This document shows, one piece after another, positions 27,498-41,395 of a stretch of 56,658 nucleotides of DNA. The position numbers and the translations under genes were made by a program. Origin of the DNA: an uncultured Prevotellaceae bacterium (lineage in GTDB: Bacteria; Bacteroidota; Bacteroidia; Bacteroidales; Bacteroidaceae); the NCBI GenBank assembly GCA_900317305.1, contig ONGG01000014.1:1-56658 (forward strand), given 5' to 3'. How positions within the stretch are numbered: position 1 is the stretch's first letter; each line of letters begins with the position of its first letter. The notes under the pieces were generated by a model, which was not told the origin of the DNA, made no database searches, and saw only the letters and a program-made list of their open reading frames with translations.

Positions 27498-30400
27498 TTA
27501 TTCTGTTAGTATTTTAGGTTGTGCCAGAAGTCCGGCGGGCAACAGGTTCTTCTCTGCCCTGCGGTATTTGCCGTTGGTCCAGATGCCGTTGTAGGGTGGG
27601 GTGCCATTGTCGGCTCCCAGAAGGGCGTTGGCCCAGGTATTCACCACCTCGATGCGCAGCAGGTTCTTGCCTTTGCGCACGGCGTCGGTAATCTCGATGC
27701 GATGGGGAGGCATCCAGGAGGTGCCGCAGCAGATGCCGTTCACATACACCGTGGCAATGTCGTGCACCTGGTCCATGCTGATCCAGGTCCTGCCCTTGCC
27801 CTTGTGCTTGAAGGTCTTCTCATAGGCGGCATGCCCCGAGTAGTATCTCACACGTGTGTCATCATAGCTGCCCCATGACCTGAGGGAGTCGGTGGTGGTC
27901 AGTCCGGTCTCCTCGAACGTGATGGTCCATTCTCCATCGAGTACCGTCGACCGTCTGGGAGATGGCTCTTCTTTAGTCAGAGCGCTGAGGTTTTTGTCGC
28001 TTAGCTCGTAGAAGACGGAGGCGTAGGGCTCGAGGGTGATGGAGTCACCGGCGATGGTGAACCGCTCTCTCAGTGGATCCATCAGGTAGCGGTGGGCACG
28101 GCTCTCCCGCACTTGGGGAACAAAGGTGATGGACTGGTCGGTCTGGTTGCTGATGAAATAAATCTCACCCTCGGTGGTGTGACGGTGGGTGTAGTCGAGG
28201 CCTGTGGGCAAGACGATGTCGCGGACTATGCCGACCGATGAGAGGTCGGGTTTCGTCCAGGGTTTCTCGATGATGGTGGCGCCCTGACTGCGCAGGGCTT
28301 CAATCTCCTTTTGCCCGGTATTGATGCCGGCGGGGTTCATCTTGTGTACTTGGGGGATGACGAGGGCTTTGTAGCGCATGCCGTCGCGTGTCACCACCTC
28401 ACCGTTCTCCACTCGCATGCCACGGAGCACGTCGTGGTTGAACGAGTCGTATTTGTAGCCGTGCAGGGGGTTGATCCAGTCTTCGGCCTTGGTCATGTAG
28501 CGGGTATGGCTCACACCTACCGGACTGGTCTCCATGGGCTGTCCCTCATTGGCCAGGCGAATGGTCTCGCGATGCAGGATGGAGTCGCCGAACAGACCGG
28601 GGAGCAGGTCGGTGAGCCGCTCGGGCAGGATGGAGCGCCGGGGCACCTCATCGCCGATATATACGGCGAGGTCGACCACGGGTTGCCCCTGTTGCAGGAG
28701 GTCCTGGCAATTGGTGATGTATTGGGTGAAGGCGGGCATCTCGCGCCACCAGGTGTTGTCGCGCTGGAAGAAGGTGCCGATGCCATCGAGGGTCATGCCC
28801 GGATGCCGGTCGGTCCAGGGGTTGTGGGTGTTCACGTGCAGCACGATGCCATTGATGCCCAGACAGAAGTTGCGGTCGAGCAGAGGCTTGAGCATGGCAG
28901 GGGTCTCGTCCCATGTGCCGCGCACCTCGGTGAATCCTTCTGCCAGAATCACACGCTTGCCATAGATATGGGCTCCGCTGATGGCATCGAGCATGTCGTT
29001 GGGCTTGTCGTGGGTGGGCGAGTTGAGCCAGAACTCTCCCATGGGGTAGTCGGCATGGCGGTAGTGAAGCAGTCCGTCGCTCACCATCGTGGGGGCTACG
29101 CACTCGGTAGAGAGGGCCACACCATAGCGTTTGGCCGCCTGCTCTACCTCGTCGAAGAACACTTCATCGATAAGGTCGGCAATGGTTTGCCGGATGTCGC
29201 GGAGCACTTGTTCGGAGGTGGCACTGCTGGCGATGGGCACTCCGGCATAGACGGGCAACCAAGGCAGCAGGTCGTAGCCTCGCCGACGGGCGAACTCGTC
29301 GGCAAACTGCTCGTTCCAGTTCTGTGACCCACATTCCCAACTGTCCACATGCAGACGGGTGAGCACGGATTTCGGGGCGTGGTCGTAGATGGTGCCAAAC
29401 CAGTTGGCGAGTTGCTTGCGGATGGCCGTGCGTGAGAACTTGTCGCATTCCAGTCCGCGCCCTCCACCACCAGTGGCATTGGTGTGGCCGGTGGAGGTGT
29501 GGCCCATACGCAGCACGCGCCAAAAGCCCTTGGGCAACTTGTCGGTCACCTCATCGCCGTGCAGTGTGAGGCGCCGTATTTGGTTGAATGGCACGCAGTC
29601 GGCATCGGCGATGGGGAAGGGAGACGAGACACGCCACACCATGCCCGACTTGCCTTCATAGCCGTCGACCACGGGCTCGCTGCCCATCTCTATGGCGGCC
29701 ACCTTGAGCGTAGCCCTCCATTTGGCGGCGTCCATATCCTCGCAGCCGGGCTCACTGCCGTCGGGAGTCCAGTGCATCTTGAAGAAACGGGCGCGTGTGG
29801 TGGGGATGGCATAGGTGGCCTGAGCATCGGTGTTTTGCCATCCCTGACGGGCAGGACTGATGTCGCGCACATGGCGGTAGTCACGACCGTCGTCAGAGGC
29901 ATAGAGTTGCCAGCGGTGGGCCTGGTAGTTGTTGCCGCCGGTCACGATACGGATATGGCGGAGGATGAACGGCTGGTCGTACTCGAAGACGATATCGCAG
30001 GGCTCGGTGCTGCGGAAGGGGAACTCCACCGATGCTTTCGGCAGGGCTGAGCTGTCTTCTGCAATGGGAAAGGCATAGGTGGCGATGTCCTCATAATAAC
30101 CTTCATGGCCTTGGGGCTGTAAGATTTGGAGAGCGCCTTTCCCTCCCTCGACAATGGTGTCGGTCCACACCACACGCTGCATCGACTCCTCGGGCTTAAT
30201 CCAGGGACCGCCCCCCAGGGCAAAGCCGTCGCTGAAATGGATGCCCATCTGCAGTCCCAGACTGTCGGCCACCTTGCATACCGTGTCGATACGCTGCCAC
30301 CATTCGGGCGAGAGTTGGCGGGCAGTGCCCTCATATTGTGCTCCGTCGCTCACGTCCTTGATGGGCATAAGGTAGAAACCGGCGATGCCGGCGTCCTTCA

Positions 30401-30563
30401 TCGCCTGTAGGTCGAGACGGATGCCCGCGTCGCTCACGGCGCCATACATCCAATACCAGAAAGTCCAGGGACGGGTGTCGTCGGCATGGCGGCCGGTGCT
30501 GTCGGCAGCCCTGGAGAGGGTGCCTAGGAGCAGCATGCAGATGATAATGGTGGCTTTTCTCAT
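27498..30563 (-). CDS. GH106 alpha-L-rhamnosidase
   Basis: This is a 1021-residue exported enzyme with a signal peptide (1-20). The N-terminal catalytic part opens with RPWTFWYWMYGAVSDAGI and KDAGIAGFYLMPI, typical of GH106, and continues through an alpha/beta barrel with FGTIYDHAPKSVLTRLHVDSWE. The C-terminal half contains beta domains, including a GH2-like sugar-binding fold near 920-1000 (GRTWISMDQVHDIATVYVNG). GH106 enzymes release terminal rhamnose from rhamnogalacturonans. The ATG at 30563 starts the signal peptide; a TTG upstream overlaps the previous stop. It forms a pair with GH78, the second rhamnosidase family in the operon. Confidence 0.85.
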   Translation of the reverse strand: MRKATIIICMLLLGTLSRAADSTGRHADDTRPWTFWYWMYGAVSDAGIRLDLQAMKDAGIAGFYLMPIKDVSDGAQYEGTARQLSPEWWQRIDTVCKVADSLGLQMGIHFSDGFALGGGPWIKPEESMQRVVWTDTIVEGGKGALQILQPQGHEGYYEDIATYAFPIAEDSSALPKASVEFPFRSTEPCDIVFEYDQPFILRHIRIVTGGNNYQAHRWQLYASDDGRDYRHVRDISPARQGWQNTDAQATYAIPTTRARFFKMHWTPDGSEPGCEDMDAAKWRATLKVAAIEMGSEPVVDGYEGKSGMVWRVSSPFPIADADCVPFNQIRRLTLHGDEVTDKLPKGFWRVLRMGHTSTGHTNATGGGGRGLECDKFSRTAIRKQLANWFGTIYDHAPKSVLTRLHVDSWECGSQNWNEQFADEFARRRGYDLLPWLPVYAGVPIASSATSEQVLRDIRQTIADLIDEVFFDEVEQAAKRYGVALSTECVAPTMVSDGLLHYRHADYPMGEFWLNSPTHDKPNDMLDAISGAHIYGKRVILAEGFTEVRGTWDETPAMLKPLLDRNFCLGINGIVLHVNTHNPWTDRHPGMTLDGIGTFFQRDNTWWREMPAFTQYITNCQDLLQQGQPVVDLAVYIGDEVPRRSILPERLTDLLPGLFGDSILHRETIRLANEGQPMETSPVGVSHTRYMTKAEDWINPLHGYKYDSFNHDVLRGMRVENGEVVTRDGMRYKALVIPQVHKMNPAGINTGQKEIEALRSQGATIIEKPWTKPDLSSVGIVRDIVLPTGLDYTHRHTTEGEIYFISNQTDQSITFVPQVRESRAHRYLMDPLRERFTIAGDSITLEPYASVFYELSDKNLSALTKEEPSPRRSTVLDGEWTITFEETGLTTTDSLRSWGSYDDTRVRYYSGHAAYEKTFKHKGKGRTWISMDQVHDIATVYVNGICCGTSWMPPHRIEITDAVRKGKNLLRIEVVNTWANALLGADNGTPPYNGIWTNGKYRRAEKNLLPAGLLAQPKILTE

Positions 30564-30570
30564 GGGTGGC

Positions 30571-33423
30571 TCATTCAAATTTCAGCAAGGCACTGATGCT
30601 TCCATTGCCCTTGGACCAGTAGGGTTGGGCAGAGGGACCGTTCAGGTCGGTGGTGTTCACTTTGTTGCGCACGGCGGGGATGACTTTCAGCAGCGAGATA
30701 CCTGTCTCGGGCAGGTCGTAGAGGATATGGTCGCGGCCATCGCGCGGGGTATAGACGCCCACCTTGCCGTTGAGGGTCTCAATGCCCACCTTGCCTTCCG
30801 TGGTGGTCAGCTGCATCCAACTGATGCCGGCAAAGTAGCCCTTGAACTCGGGATATTCCCACGACTCGCCGGGGATGGGGTCGTTATAGTCGTTGCTCCA
30901 CAGACCATACTGCGGACCTTCCATACGGTTCTTCCAAACGCGATAGGGACCGTTGCCCAACCATTGCTTCGACTTCACCAACTGCTCGGGATAGTCGAAG
31001 CAGACGCCCATCAGGTCAACTACACCGTTGAAGTAGTATTCTACATGCATGTACACACTGCCGTCGGTCAGGAAACGCCAGATGACCGTCTGGACCGTTC
31101 CATGGCGGTAGTTGGCCACCAAGGTGCTGTCGCTCATGGTGAAACCGTCAAAGACGCCTTGGTCGGCATACTCCGTATAACTGGTCTTCTTCTGGAAGGC
31201 TTCCTTGTCGTCGTGGTTGTAGAATCCGTCCTGCGAACGGTCGGCACGCTTGGCGGCGACAAAGCGGGGACCGTTGCCGAACGACAGCTTCTTTCCACCC
31301 ACGATGACGCTCATCAGCCTACCGGTCTTCTTGCTGAAAGCCAACTGGCGGTTGCCGTTTTGAACCGTCAGCAGGTCGGCATCTTCTGTATATTTGTACT
31401 GCTGTGTGTTGTCTTGAAGATGTTGCTTGTTCAGGTTGCCTGACTTCATCCCGTTTCTATGACTCCACGTGAAGATTTCCTGTCCCTTAGGGTCTGTGGC
31501 TGTCAGTTGTATCACCTCGGCGTCGGTCTTGGGCAAATCAAGCCTGAAAGTCTGCCCTGGAGCCACGTCCGGTGACGGGAGCTTGCCCTCCTTGACAACC
31601 TTCACGTTTTTCTCGCCATAGGCGGGCATGTCTAAAAGTTTGTAACTGAACTGGCATTCCTTCAGGTTGGTGAAATCATAGCAGTTTTGTATGGTGGGGC
31701 TGGTGGGATTATCCCAATACTTCACCTGCACGGGACTCCACACCTCGCGGATGGTATAGAACGAGCCTTCCTTCTCCATGTGGGGACCCACGATGCCGTC
31801 GGCACCGAAGTTGCCCACGCAGTCGAGGATTCCGTTTTGGTCGGTGCGCATCACTGCTTGGTCCATCAGGTCCCACAGGAACCCGCCGGCACAGCGTGGA
31901 TTCGACATCATCAGCCGCCAGTAGTCTTTCAGTCCGGCTCCATGGCCACCGTCATAGAGGCCATGCAGAAACTCGGTGGGCAGAAAGATTTCCTTCTGCC
32001 GCATATACTCGGCTGTCTCGCCCCATGAGCGGTAATGCTTGGTCTCGAAACCGTTGCGGTTGGCCCACGGATAGAGCACCACGCGCTTTTGAGGGTCGAA
32101 CTTGTCGAAGCAGGGTTCCAACTCGTAGTTGAAGCCGCCTTCATTGCCGTTGCTCCAGAAGATAATCGAGGGGTGGTTCACGTCGCGCGTCACCATCTCC
32201 TCCACCAACTTCTGACCGTTGATGGTCTCGTGTGCCCAGTGCCAGCCGGGCAGTTCGCATTCCACATAGAGGCCCAGCGAGTCGCAGGCCTCGAGGAACT
32301 CGGGGTCGGCGGGATAGTGGCTGAGGCGCACGGCGTTCATATTCATCGACTTGATGAGTTCCACGTCCTCTATATTCTTTGCCTTCGAGAGGGTGCGGCC
32401 TGTCTCTGGACGGAACGAATGGCGGTTGACTCCCTTGAAGATGACCTTCTGTCCGTTGATGAAGACACCGTCGTCATCACATCCCTGAAGATGGGGGTAG
32501 GGCAGGTTCTCGCCCTTGAACGAATGGCGGTATTCGATGGTGCGGAAGCCGAACTTCTCACGCTCCACATGCAGCACCTTGCCGTCGTTGCCTCGAAGGG
32601 TGAAGACGGCGGTGTAGAGATGGGGGGTCTCGGCGTTCCAAAGCAGAGGCGACTTCACCACGAAGTCGGCCTTGTGGTAGTCGGAGGAGCCCAGGCTCTT
32701 TCCTTTGCCCACCACATGGTTCTTGCTGTCGAGAATCTCCACGTCGACCTGTGCTCCGTCGGTGGCGCGGTTCAAGTAGATGTCGGCCTTGAAGCGGCCG
32801 TCCATCCCTGCGTCGATGGCCACGCGGCGGATGTTGTGCACGGGCTTGCTGACGATATATACGGGTCGCCAGATGCCACCGAAGTTCCAGTAGTCGGCAC
32901 GGCGCTCAGCCATATTCACCTGCGGCGAACTGCTTTCCTTGGCCACTTCCACCTCCAGACGGTTGGTCTTTTTGCCAAAGAAAATGCGGTCGCTCACATC
33001 AAACTGAAATGGCGTGAATCCGCCCTGATGCAAGCCGGAACCTGCCTTCCGCCCATTGATGGTCACACGGGCGTCGGTAAACACGGCCTCGAAGGTGAGC
33101 AGAATCTGGCGGCCAGCCCATTCCTTCGGCAGGTTGAACTCATACTTGTAGAGACCTTTCTCGTTGGCGATGCCCTCGGGGTTCTCCTTGCCGTAGAAAC
33201 GCATGCCGTATTGGTAGGTGCCGAATCCTTGCAACTCCCAGCATGAAGGAACGCCGATTTTGGTCCACTTTTCGGCATTACGTCCGTCGGTGCAGCAGAA
33301 GTCCCATTCCACCATGTCGTCGCAGCCTGTGCCGCTCAGGTACTGGCGGTGGGTATAGACATCGGTTTGGGCATTGCAGGCAAGTGCCCATATGGCCATG
33401 ATGATAGGAAATACTTTTCTCAT
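30571..33423 (-). CDS. GH2 glycosidase (beta-galactosidase-like)
   Basis: This is a 950-residue exported GH2 enzyme with signal peptide (1-18). Order: jelly-roll N-domain (about 30-190) with PSCWELQGFGTYQYG, an immunoglobulin-like domain (about 195-310), the TIM barrel (about 315-600), and C-terminal beta domains. The acid/base Glu428 is in SNGNEGGFN and the probable nucleophile Glu484 in LPTEFLHG. It diverges from the neighbouring LacZ-type GH2, where the nucleophile block is SEYAHAMGN, so the two are not recent duplicates. ATG 33423 follows an AAAGAAGA tract and starts a clear signal peptide. Substrate is probably a beta-galactoside or similar side chain. Confidence 0.85.
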   Translation of the reverse strand: MRKVFPIIMAIWALACNAQTDVYTHRQYLSGTGCDDMVEWDFCCTDGRNAEKWTKIGVPSCWELQGFGTYQYGMRFYGKENPEGIANEKGLYKYEFNLPKEWAGRQILLTFEAVFTDARVTINGRKAGSGLHQGGFTPFQFDVSDRIFFGKKTNRLEVEVAKESSSPQVNMAERRADYWNFGGIWRPVYIVSKPVHNIRRVAIDAGMDGRFKADIYLNRATDGAQVDVEILDSKNHVVGKGKSLGSSDYHKADFVVKSPLLWNAETPHLYTAVFTLRGNDGKVLHVEREKFGFRTIEYRHSFKGENLPYPHLQGCDDDGVFINGQKVIFKGVNRHSFRPETGRTLSKAKNIEDVELIKSMNMNAVRLSHYPADPEFLEACDSLGLYVECELPGWHWAHETINGQKLVEEMVTRDVNHPSIIFWSNGNEGGFNYELEPCFDKFDPQKRVVLYPWANRNGFETKHYRSWGETAEYMRQKEIFLPTEFLHGLYDGGHGAGLKDYWRLMMSNPRCAGGFLWDLMDQAVMRTDQNGILDCVGNFGADGIVGPHMEKEGSFYTIREVWSPVQVKYWDNPTSPTIQNCYDFTNLKECQFSYKLLDMPAYGEKNVKVVKEGKLPSPDVAPGQTFRLDLPKTDAEVIQLTATDPKGQEIFTWSHRNGMKSGNLNKQHLQDNTQQYKYTEDADLLTVQNGNRQLAFSKKTGRLMSVIVGGKKLSFGNGPRFVAAKRADRSQDGFYNHDDKEAFQKKTSYTEYADQGVFDGFTMSDSTLVANYRHGTVQTVIWRFLTDGSVYMHVEYYFNGVVDLMGVCFDYPEQLVKSKQWLGNGPYRVWKNRMEGPQYGLWSNDYNDPIPGESWEYPEFKGYFAGISWMQLTTTEGKVGIETLNGKVGVYTPRDGRDHILYDLPETGISLLKVIPAVRNKVNTTDLNGPSAQPYWSKGNGSISALLKFE

Positions 33424-33465
33424 ATATGTGTCTTCTTTATTGTTTTCTTTGTTGCCCATGCTGGT

Positions 33466-36770
<3,305 letters not shown>

Positions 36771-36922
36771 GTGGAAGACGGGCACCACGCCCTTTTCTCA
36801 GTATGACGAGGTCCTGCCTCGGCCTTGATAAGCCTAATGGGCTAACAGGGAAATAATATCATCGAAAGCGGAAAAGAAGTGTGAAAAAAAGCGCAAAATA
36901 CTCAGTATCCACAAAAAATGCC

Positions 36923-36930
36923 TAAATTTG
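36923..36930 (+). promoter_or_regulatory. -7 box of the GH43 gene
   Basis: TAAATTTG matches TAnnTTTG and ends 29 bp before the chosen ATG at 36960, so the first ATG of the longer ORF (36918) lies upstream of the transcript. The spacer 36771-36922 shows no gene; a short GGCC-rich inverted repeat region is present but not interpretable. Confidence 0.6.
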
Positions 36931-36959
36931 CATCAAAAATAATCCTAAGACAAATCAAT

Positions 36960-39092
36960 ATGCGAAGAAACATTTATTTAGCCATCATTTTATCGGTAAT
37001 GGCACTTTGTGCTCAAGCACAGACCACCTCTTGGACTGCCGATAATGGAGATGGGACATTCACCAATCCCTTGTTTTACGATGAGTTCAGCGATCCCGAC
37101 ATCCTGCGTGTAGGCGATGACTACTACTTGGCCGGTACTACTATGCATACCGTTCCCGGACTCGTCATCCTCCACTCCAAAGACCTGGTGAACTGGGAGA
37201 ATATCGCCTATTGCTTCGACCGCTTCGACTTCGAGGAAGACCGTTTCTCGCTGAAAAACCACGAGGAGATTTACGGTCAAGGCGTTTGGGCACCCTGCAT
37301 CCGCTATGCTAACGGACAGTTCTACGTTTACACCAACGTCAATGGCAAGGGACTGCAATGCTACACTGCAAAGGATATCAAGGGACCGTGGCAACACCAC
37401 AATATGAAAGGTAACATCTACGACCTTAGCGTGCTCTTCGACGACGATGGTAAGATTTACGCCATTCACGGCTACGGCGAAGTGAAATGCACTGAACTGG
37501 AGCCAGACATGAGTGGCCCGAAGGAAGGCACCACCCGCACCATCATCCCCGAGGGCAATGGAGTGGGAGAGGGCCACCACATGTACAAAATCGACGGCAC
37601 GTACTACCTCATCTCCACTGACTACCGCCCCAACGGCCGCACACTTTGCTCACGGTCGAAGAGCATTTGGGGACCTTACGAGACGCGCGTCATCACCGCC
37701 GATGAGACCTATGGCTACCACGCCGCCTCGCTCACCGAGGTGCCACGTGGCGAGAAATACCGCATCGGGCGCGACGGCACGAAGTTCGGCCTTGGTCCAT
37801 TGGACAAGGACGCCACGGCTTGCACCAACGCCCATCAGGGTGGAATCGTGAAAGGTCCCAACGGACAGTGGTGGGCCTTGCTTATGCAAGACTTCCACTC
37901 CATCGGCCGCACCGTATGCCTCATGCCGATGACATGGGTCGATGGCTGGCCTATGGTGGGATTGGAAGGCAATCTTGGCCGTGCACCACGCACATGGTAC
38001 AAGCCCGACGCAACCCTTAATTGCGTCGGCACCGTCTTGACCTTATATGGCACTAAAGACCCACAGCCCGTCGGCGCACCTTATGAACGCAATGAGAATT
38101 TTGACGGGAAAACACTCGGCCGCGTCTGGCAATGGAACCATAACCCCGATGACAAGATGTGGAGCATCAAAGGAGGGAGACTAAGACTGAACGCCATGCC
38201 CGCCGAACAACTGATGTGGGCACGTAACACGTTGACACAACGCGTCATAGGCCCCAAGTCAATAGCCACCGTGGAACTTTATGTGAAGGGGATGAAGGAT
38301 GGTGATGTCTGCGGCCTTGGCAATATCAACCTGCCCTGCTCGTGGATTGGTATCGTCAAAAAAGGCAACCAACTGACCCTCCGCTGCTTCGAACAACTCA
38401 CCAACGACACCATTGATGTGCCAGTGACTTTACCCCAAGGGAAAATATGGCTGCGCTGCATAGGCGAGTATGACAACGACCAAGCCCAGTATGCTTATTC
38501 TACCGACGGGAAGACCTTCCAGACCCTCGGACGCATGATGCCTCTCTCCTATCAGCTTGTCACCTTCCAGGGTTCTCGCCACGCCCTATTCGCCTTCAAC
38601 AAAGATGGAAAGAAAGGTGGTTATGCCGAATTCGACAACTTCACCGTGGATGAGCCTTGTGCCGATCGCAGCGGCAACATCCCCTGCGGCAAGACGTTCC
38701 GCATCATCAACAAAGCCACGGGAAAACCGGCTATAGCACTCAAGCATGGCCTACTCCACGACACCCATCCCAGTGACAAGAGCGAAGAGACGAAATTCAC
38801 CATTGACGACAGGGGCTGCGGCATCATAGCGCTGAAATGTGCCGATGGACGATACATCAAGGTCTTTGGTGAAGGACTCCCCGGCGATGTGCGTTTCACC
38901 ACCGACCCGCTGGAAGCCGAGACCTTCATGTGGCAAGACTATCTCGACCACGACTTCATGCTCCTCTCCCTGCGGAACCACCGCTATATCGGGAAGAGTC
39001 CCACGACAGGAAGCCCTTATTCCATGGACTTCACAGGTGTCGACCCGGCCCGTCGCAATGGCGCCGTACTTCACTGGGAGGAGGTGAAATAG
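36960..39092 (+). CDS. GH43 glycosidase with beta-sandwich and beta-trefoil-like domains
   Basis: This is a 710-residue exported enzyme. Signal peptide 1-21; five-bladed propeller about 25-370 with FSDPDILRVGDDYY (general base Asp), DLSVLFDDDGKIY (modulator Asp) and GEGHHMYKIDGTYYL (general acid Glu); then a concanavalin-like sandwich (about 375-555), as in the beta-xylosidase C-terminal domain; then a fascin/trefoil-like module (about 570-710) with GKTFRIINKATGKPA and DGRYIKVFGEG. GH43 enzymes act on arabinan, xylan or galactan side chains. It is transcribed away from the long operon, from a shared intergenic region, so co-regulation is likely. Confidence 0.87.
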   Translation: MRRNIYLAIILSVMALCAQAQTTSWTADNGDGTFTNPLFYDEFSDPDILRVGDDYYLAGTTMHTVPGLVILHSKDLVNWENIAYCFDRFDFEEDRFSLKNHEEIYGQGVWAPCIRYANGQFYVYTNVNGKGLQCYTAKDIKGPWQHHNMKGNIYDLSVLFDDDGKIYAIHGYGEVKCTELEPDMSGPKEGTTRTIIPEGNGVGEGHHMYKIDGTYYLISTDYRPNGRTLCSRSKSIWGPYETRVITADETYGYHAASLTEVPRGEKYRIGRDGTKFGLGPLDKDATACTNAHQGGIVKGPNGQWWALLMQDFHSIGRTVCLMPMTWVDGWPMVGLEGNLGRAPRTWYKPDATLNCVGTVLTLYGTKDPQPVGAPYERNENFDGKTLGRVWQWNHNPDDKMWSIKGGRLRLNAMPAEQLMWARNTLTQRVIGPKSIATVELYVKGMKDGDVCGLGNINLPCSWIGIVKKGNQLTLRCFEQLTNDTIDVPVTLPQGKIWLRCIGEYDNDQAQYAYSTDGKTFQTLGRMMPLSYQLVTFQGSRHALFAFNKDGKKGGYAEFDNFTVDEPCADRSGNIPCGKTFRIINKATGKPAIALKHGLLHDTHPSDKSEETKFTIDDRGCGIIALKCADGRYIKVFGEGLPGDVRFTTDPLEAETFMWQDYLDHDFMLLSLRNHRYIGKSPTTGSPYSMDFTGVDPARRNGAVLHWEEVK

Positions 39093-39140
39093 TCAACCTT
39101 CCCTAATGAGCAGAGAAAAGGGCAAAATATAGAAAAAAAG

Positions 39141-41288
39141 ATGTTTACGAAGGAGAAAGCACCCATCAGAAGTTTGATAGGAGTGATAGCCATGCTGTTG
39201 CTCTCCTTGCCGGCAATGGCCGGGAATGGTCCGTCACTGTCGATGGATATCAAGCGAATCATGTATGGGCAGGCAAGTGGACTGTTCCATGCGAAAGGCC
39301 TTGGGCAAAAGGTATGCGCATTTGTCCGCTTGCGCCATGCCAGTGGTGAGGATTTGCTCGCCCGACAGCAATGCGAGGTGGTGGCCCGGGTGGGTGATAT
39401 CCTCATCGTCAATATACCTGTCGATGCGTTGCCCATTCTCTCCGAGAGCGAACTCATCGATCGCATAGAGACCCAGTTGGGTGGGGTGGTTATGAACGAC
39501 GTCACCCGCCAATGGGTGAACAGCACACCGCTGTACGAGGGACAAGCGCCTCTTTCTCAGGCCTATGATGGTGAAGGCGTGCTGTTGGGCATCGTCGATG
39601 GTGGCTTCGACATCAGTCATCCCACGTTCCTCTCCGCTGATGGGGGCCACACGCGCATTGTCGGATTTCTCGACCAGTTTGCGCCCGATGATGAGACCAT
39701 TGGCCAGACAATACCTCTTGGCCGCGAATACCTCACTCCCGATGACATTGCCGCGAAACAGCACTCTGCCGACGTGAGCGGGACCCATGGCACCCACTGC
39801 CTCGGTATAGCCGCTGGTAGTGGCTTCGGCACGCCCTATGCTGGGGCTGCTTATGGGGCTGATATATATGCCGTGGCCTCGAAAGGGGTTCCTCTAAGCT
39901 TGTGCTCTGCCAACGAAGTGGCGCTGATGAAGCACATCTTCGATTATGCCGACTCACTGCAGCGTCCGTGTGTCATCACCTACAGCGTGGGGTTCGACTA
40001 CATCGACACCGACGCCGAACTCTTCCGCGAGGCCTTTGGCCTTCTCACCGGACCCGGCCGCATCATTGTGGTGGCGGCTGGCAACAGCAACACCTATGCC
40101 ACCTATGTGGTGAAGCCTGCATCACAGGCTCACGCCGGTTCCACCCTCTTGCTGCAGGATGGAAGGGGAAAGGTGTATCTAAGGAGTGAAGGCAACTTCA
40201 GGCTGAAGTGCATCTCATCAAAATTGGATATTATCAGTTACGTCAAGGACGACTCTCTTGTTTACGACACCAACGACCTGCCCGACCATCCCGTAGACCT
40301 CGGGCCCTATCACATGTCGCTGAGCAAGGAGGGCACATTCTATACTTTCAGCGTGAGTTCCAATTCTGAATCCAACAACAGGGTGATGATGCTCATTGAA
40401 AACAAGGAAGATGAACCGTGCTTTGTGGAGATGTACACGTGCTTGAATAACCATTTTATCGATGACTTTTCATTCGATGGACGATTCGAATCGGCCGAGC
40501 ACAGCCACAGCGTTACGATGCCTGCCTGCTTGCCCAACATGGTCTCAATAGGGGCTCTGAATTGTAGGGAATATTTCGTGAACATGAAGGGAGACACCAT
40601 TGCTGGACATGGCATAAGGACTCCTAAGGGGACCCTGGCTGTTTTTTCTTCAGTAGGTCCTACATTCGACGGACTGACAAAACCCGATGCCGTGACTCCT
40701 GGCGTAAACGTCATCTCGTCGGGAAATAGTTTTTGCACCACCGACAGGTCGGTGTCTTTTGTCAGTACTACATCTTACAACGACCGTGAATATCCTTGGA
40801 TGGCCTTGTCGGGCACATCCATGGCTTGTCCGGCAGCCGCTGGCATCATTGCCCTTTGGCTTCAGGCCAATCCCAACCTCACTCCCGATGACGTGAAGGC
40901 CACCTTTGCCGCCACCTGTATGCCTCCAGAGGCGGATCTCGAATATCCCAACAACTCCTATGGTTATGGACTCATCGATGCTTATGCAGGCATGCTCCAT
41001 GTGTTGGGCATCGACAGTTCGATACCTGGTGTCAGCACGCACCAGCCTGCTCTCTTGCATATCCGCCCCAATGGCAACGGGGCCATTCACATGCAGTTGG
41101 ATGCCGCTCCTCGGCATCCCTTCACCGTGAGGGTCTACACCGTGAGTGGTGAGTGTGTGGCCAACCGACAGTTCGAAAGTGGTGCCCTCGATTACTATCT
41201 GCCGTTCTCTTTGCCCCATGCGGTCTACGTCATTCAGGTCGACAGTGACGAACCGGGTCTCAAGGGCTCCCAACTGCTGAGATTCTGA
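39141..41288 (+). CDS. S8 subtilisin-like serine protease
   Basis: This is a 715-residue exported protease. The signal peptide (1-28) is followed by a propeptide-like region (30-135) and the subtilase domain with Asp153 (GIVDGGFD), His216 (SGTHGTHCLG) and Ser560 (LSGTSMACPAAAG). An insert of about 200 residues between the His and Ser blocks carries a beta-domain. The C-terminus (about 640-715: HPFTVRVYTVSGECVANRQF) looks like a type IX secretion sorting tail. It follows the GH43 gene by 48 bp and could share its transcript. Its role beside glycan genes may be protein degradation or enzyme maturation. Confidence 0.87.
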   Translation: MFTKEKAPIRSLIGVIAMLLLSLPAMAGNGPSLSMDIKRIMYGQASGLFHAKGLGQKVCAFVRLRHASGEDLLARQQCEVVARVGDILIVNIPVDALPILSESELIDRIETQLGGVVMNDVTRQWVNSTPLYEGQAPLSQAYDGEGVLLGIVDGGFDISHPTFLSADGGHTRIVGFLDQFAPDDETIGQTIPLGREYLTPDDIAAKQHSADVSGTHGTHCLGIAAGSGFGTPYAGAAYGADIYAVASKGVPLSLCSANEVALMKHIFDYADSLQRPCVITYSVGFDYIDTDAELFREAFGLLTGPGRIIVVAAGNSNTYATYVVKPASQAHAGSTLLLQDGRGKVYLRSEGNFRLKCISSKLDIISYVKDDSLVYDTNDLPDHPVDLGPYHMSLSKEGTFYTFSVSSNSESNNRVMMLIENKEDEPCFVEMYTCLNNHFIDDFSFDGRFESAEHSHSVTMPACLPNMVSIGALNCREYFVNMKGDTIAGHGIRTPKGTLAVFSSVGPTFDGLTKPDAVTPGVNVISSGNSFCTTDRSVSFVSTTSYNDREYPWMALSGTSMACPAAAGIIALWLQANPNLTPDDVKATFAATCMPPEADLEYPNNSYGYGLIDAYAGMLHVLGIDSSIPGVSTHQPALLHIRPNGNGAIHMQLDAAPRHPFTVRVYTVSGECVANRQFESGALDYYLPFSLPHAVYVIQVDSDEPGLKGSQLLRF

Positions 41289-41359
41289 GTTGGTGGCGGT
41301 AGTCGATGGATGACCAACTAAAAAAGACATCAAAATTTGCGATTTAGATTGGAAATGCC

Positions 41360-41367
41360 TAATTTTG
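41360..41367 (+). promoter_or_regulatory. -7 box of the DUF3267 gene
   Basis: TAATTTTG matches the TAnnTTTG consensus and lies 28 bp upstream of the ATG at 41396. It separates this gene from the subtilase. Confidence 0.6.
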
Positions 41368-41395
41368 CAAATCAAAATCGTATCCTTGCAGCTAA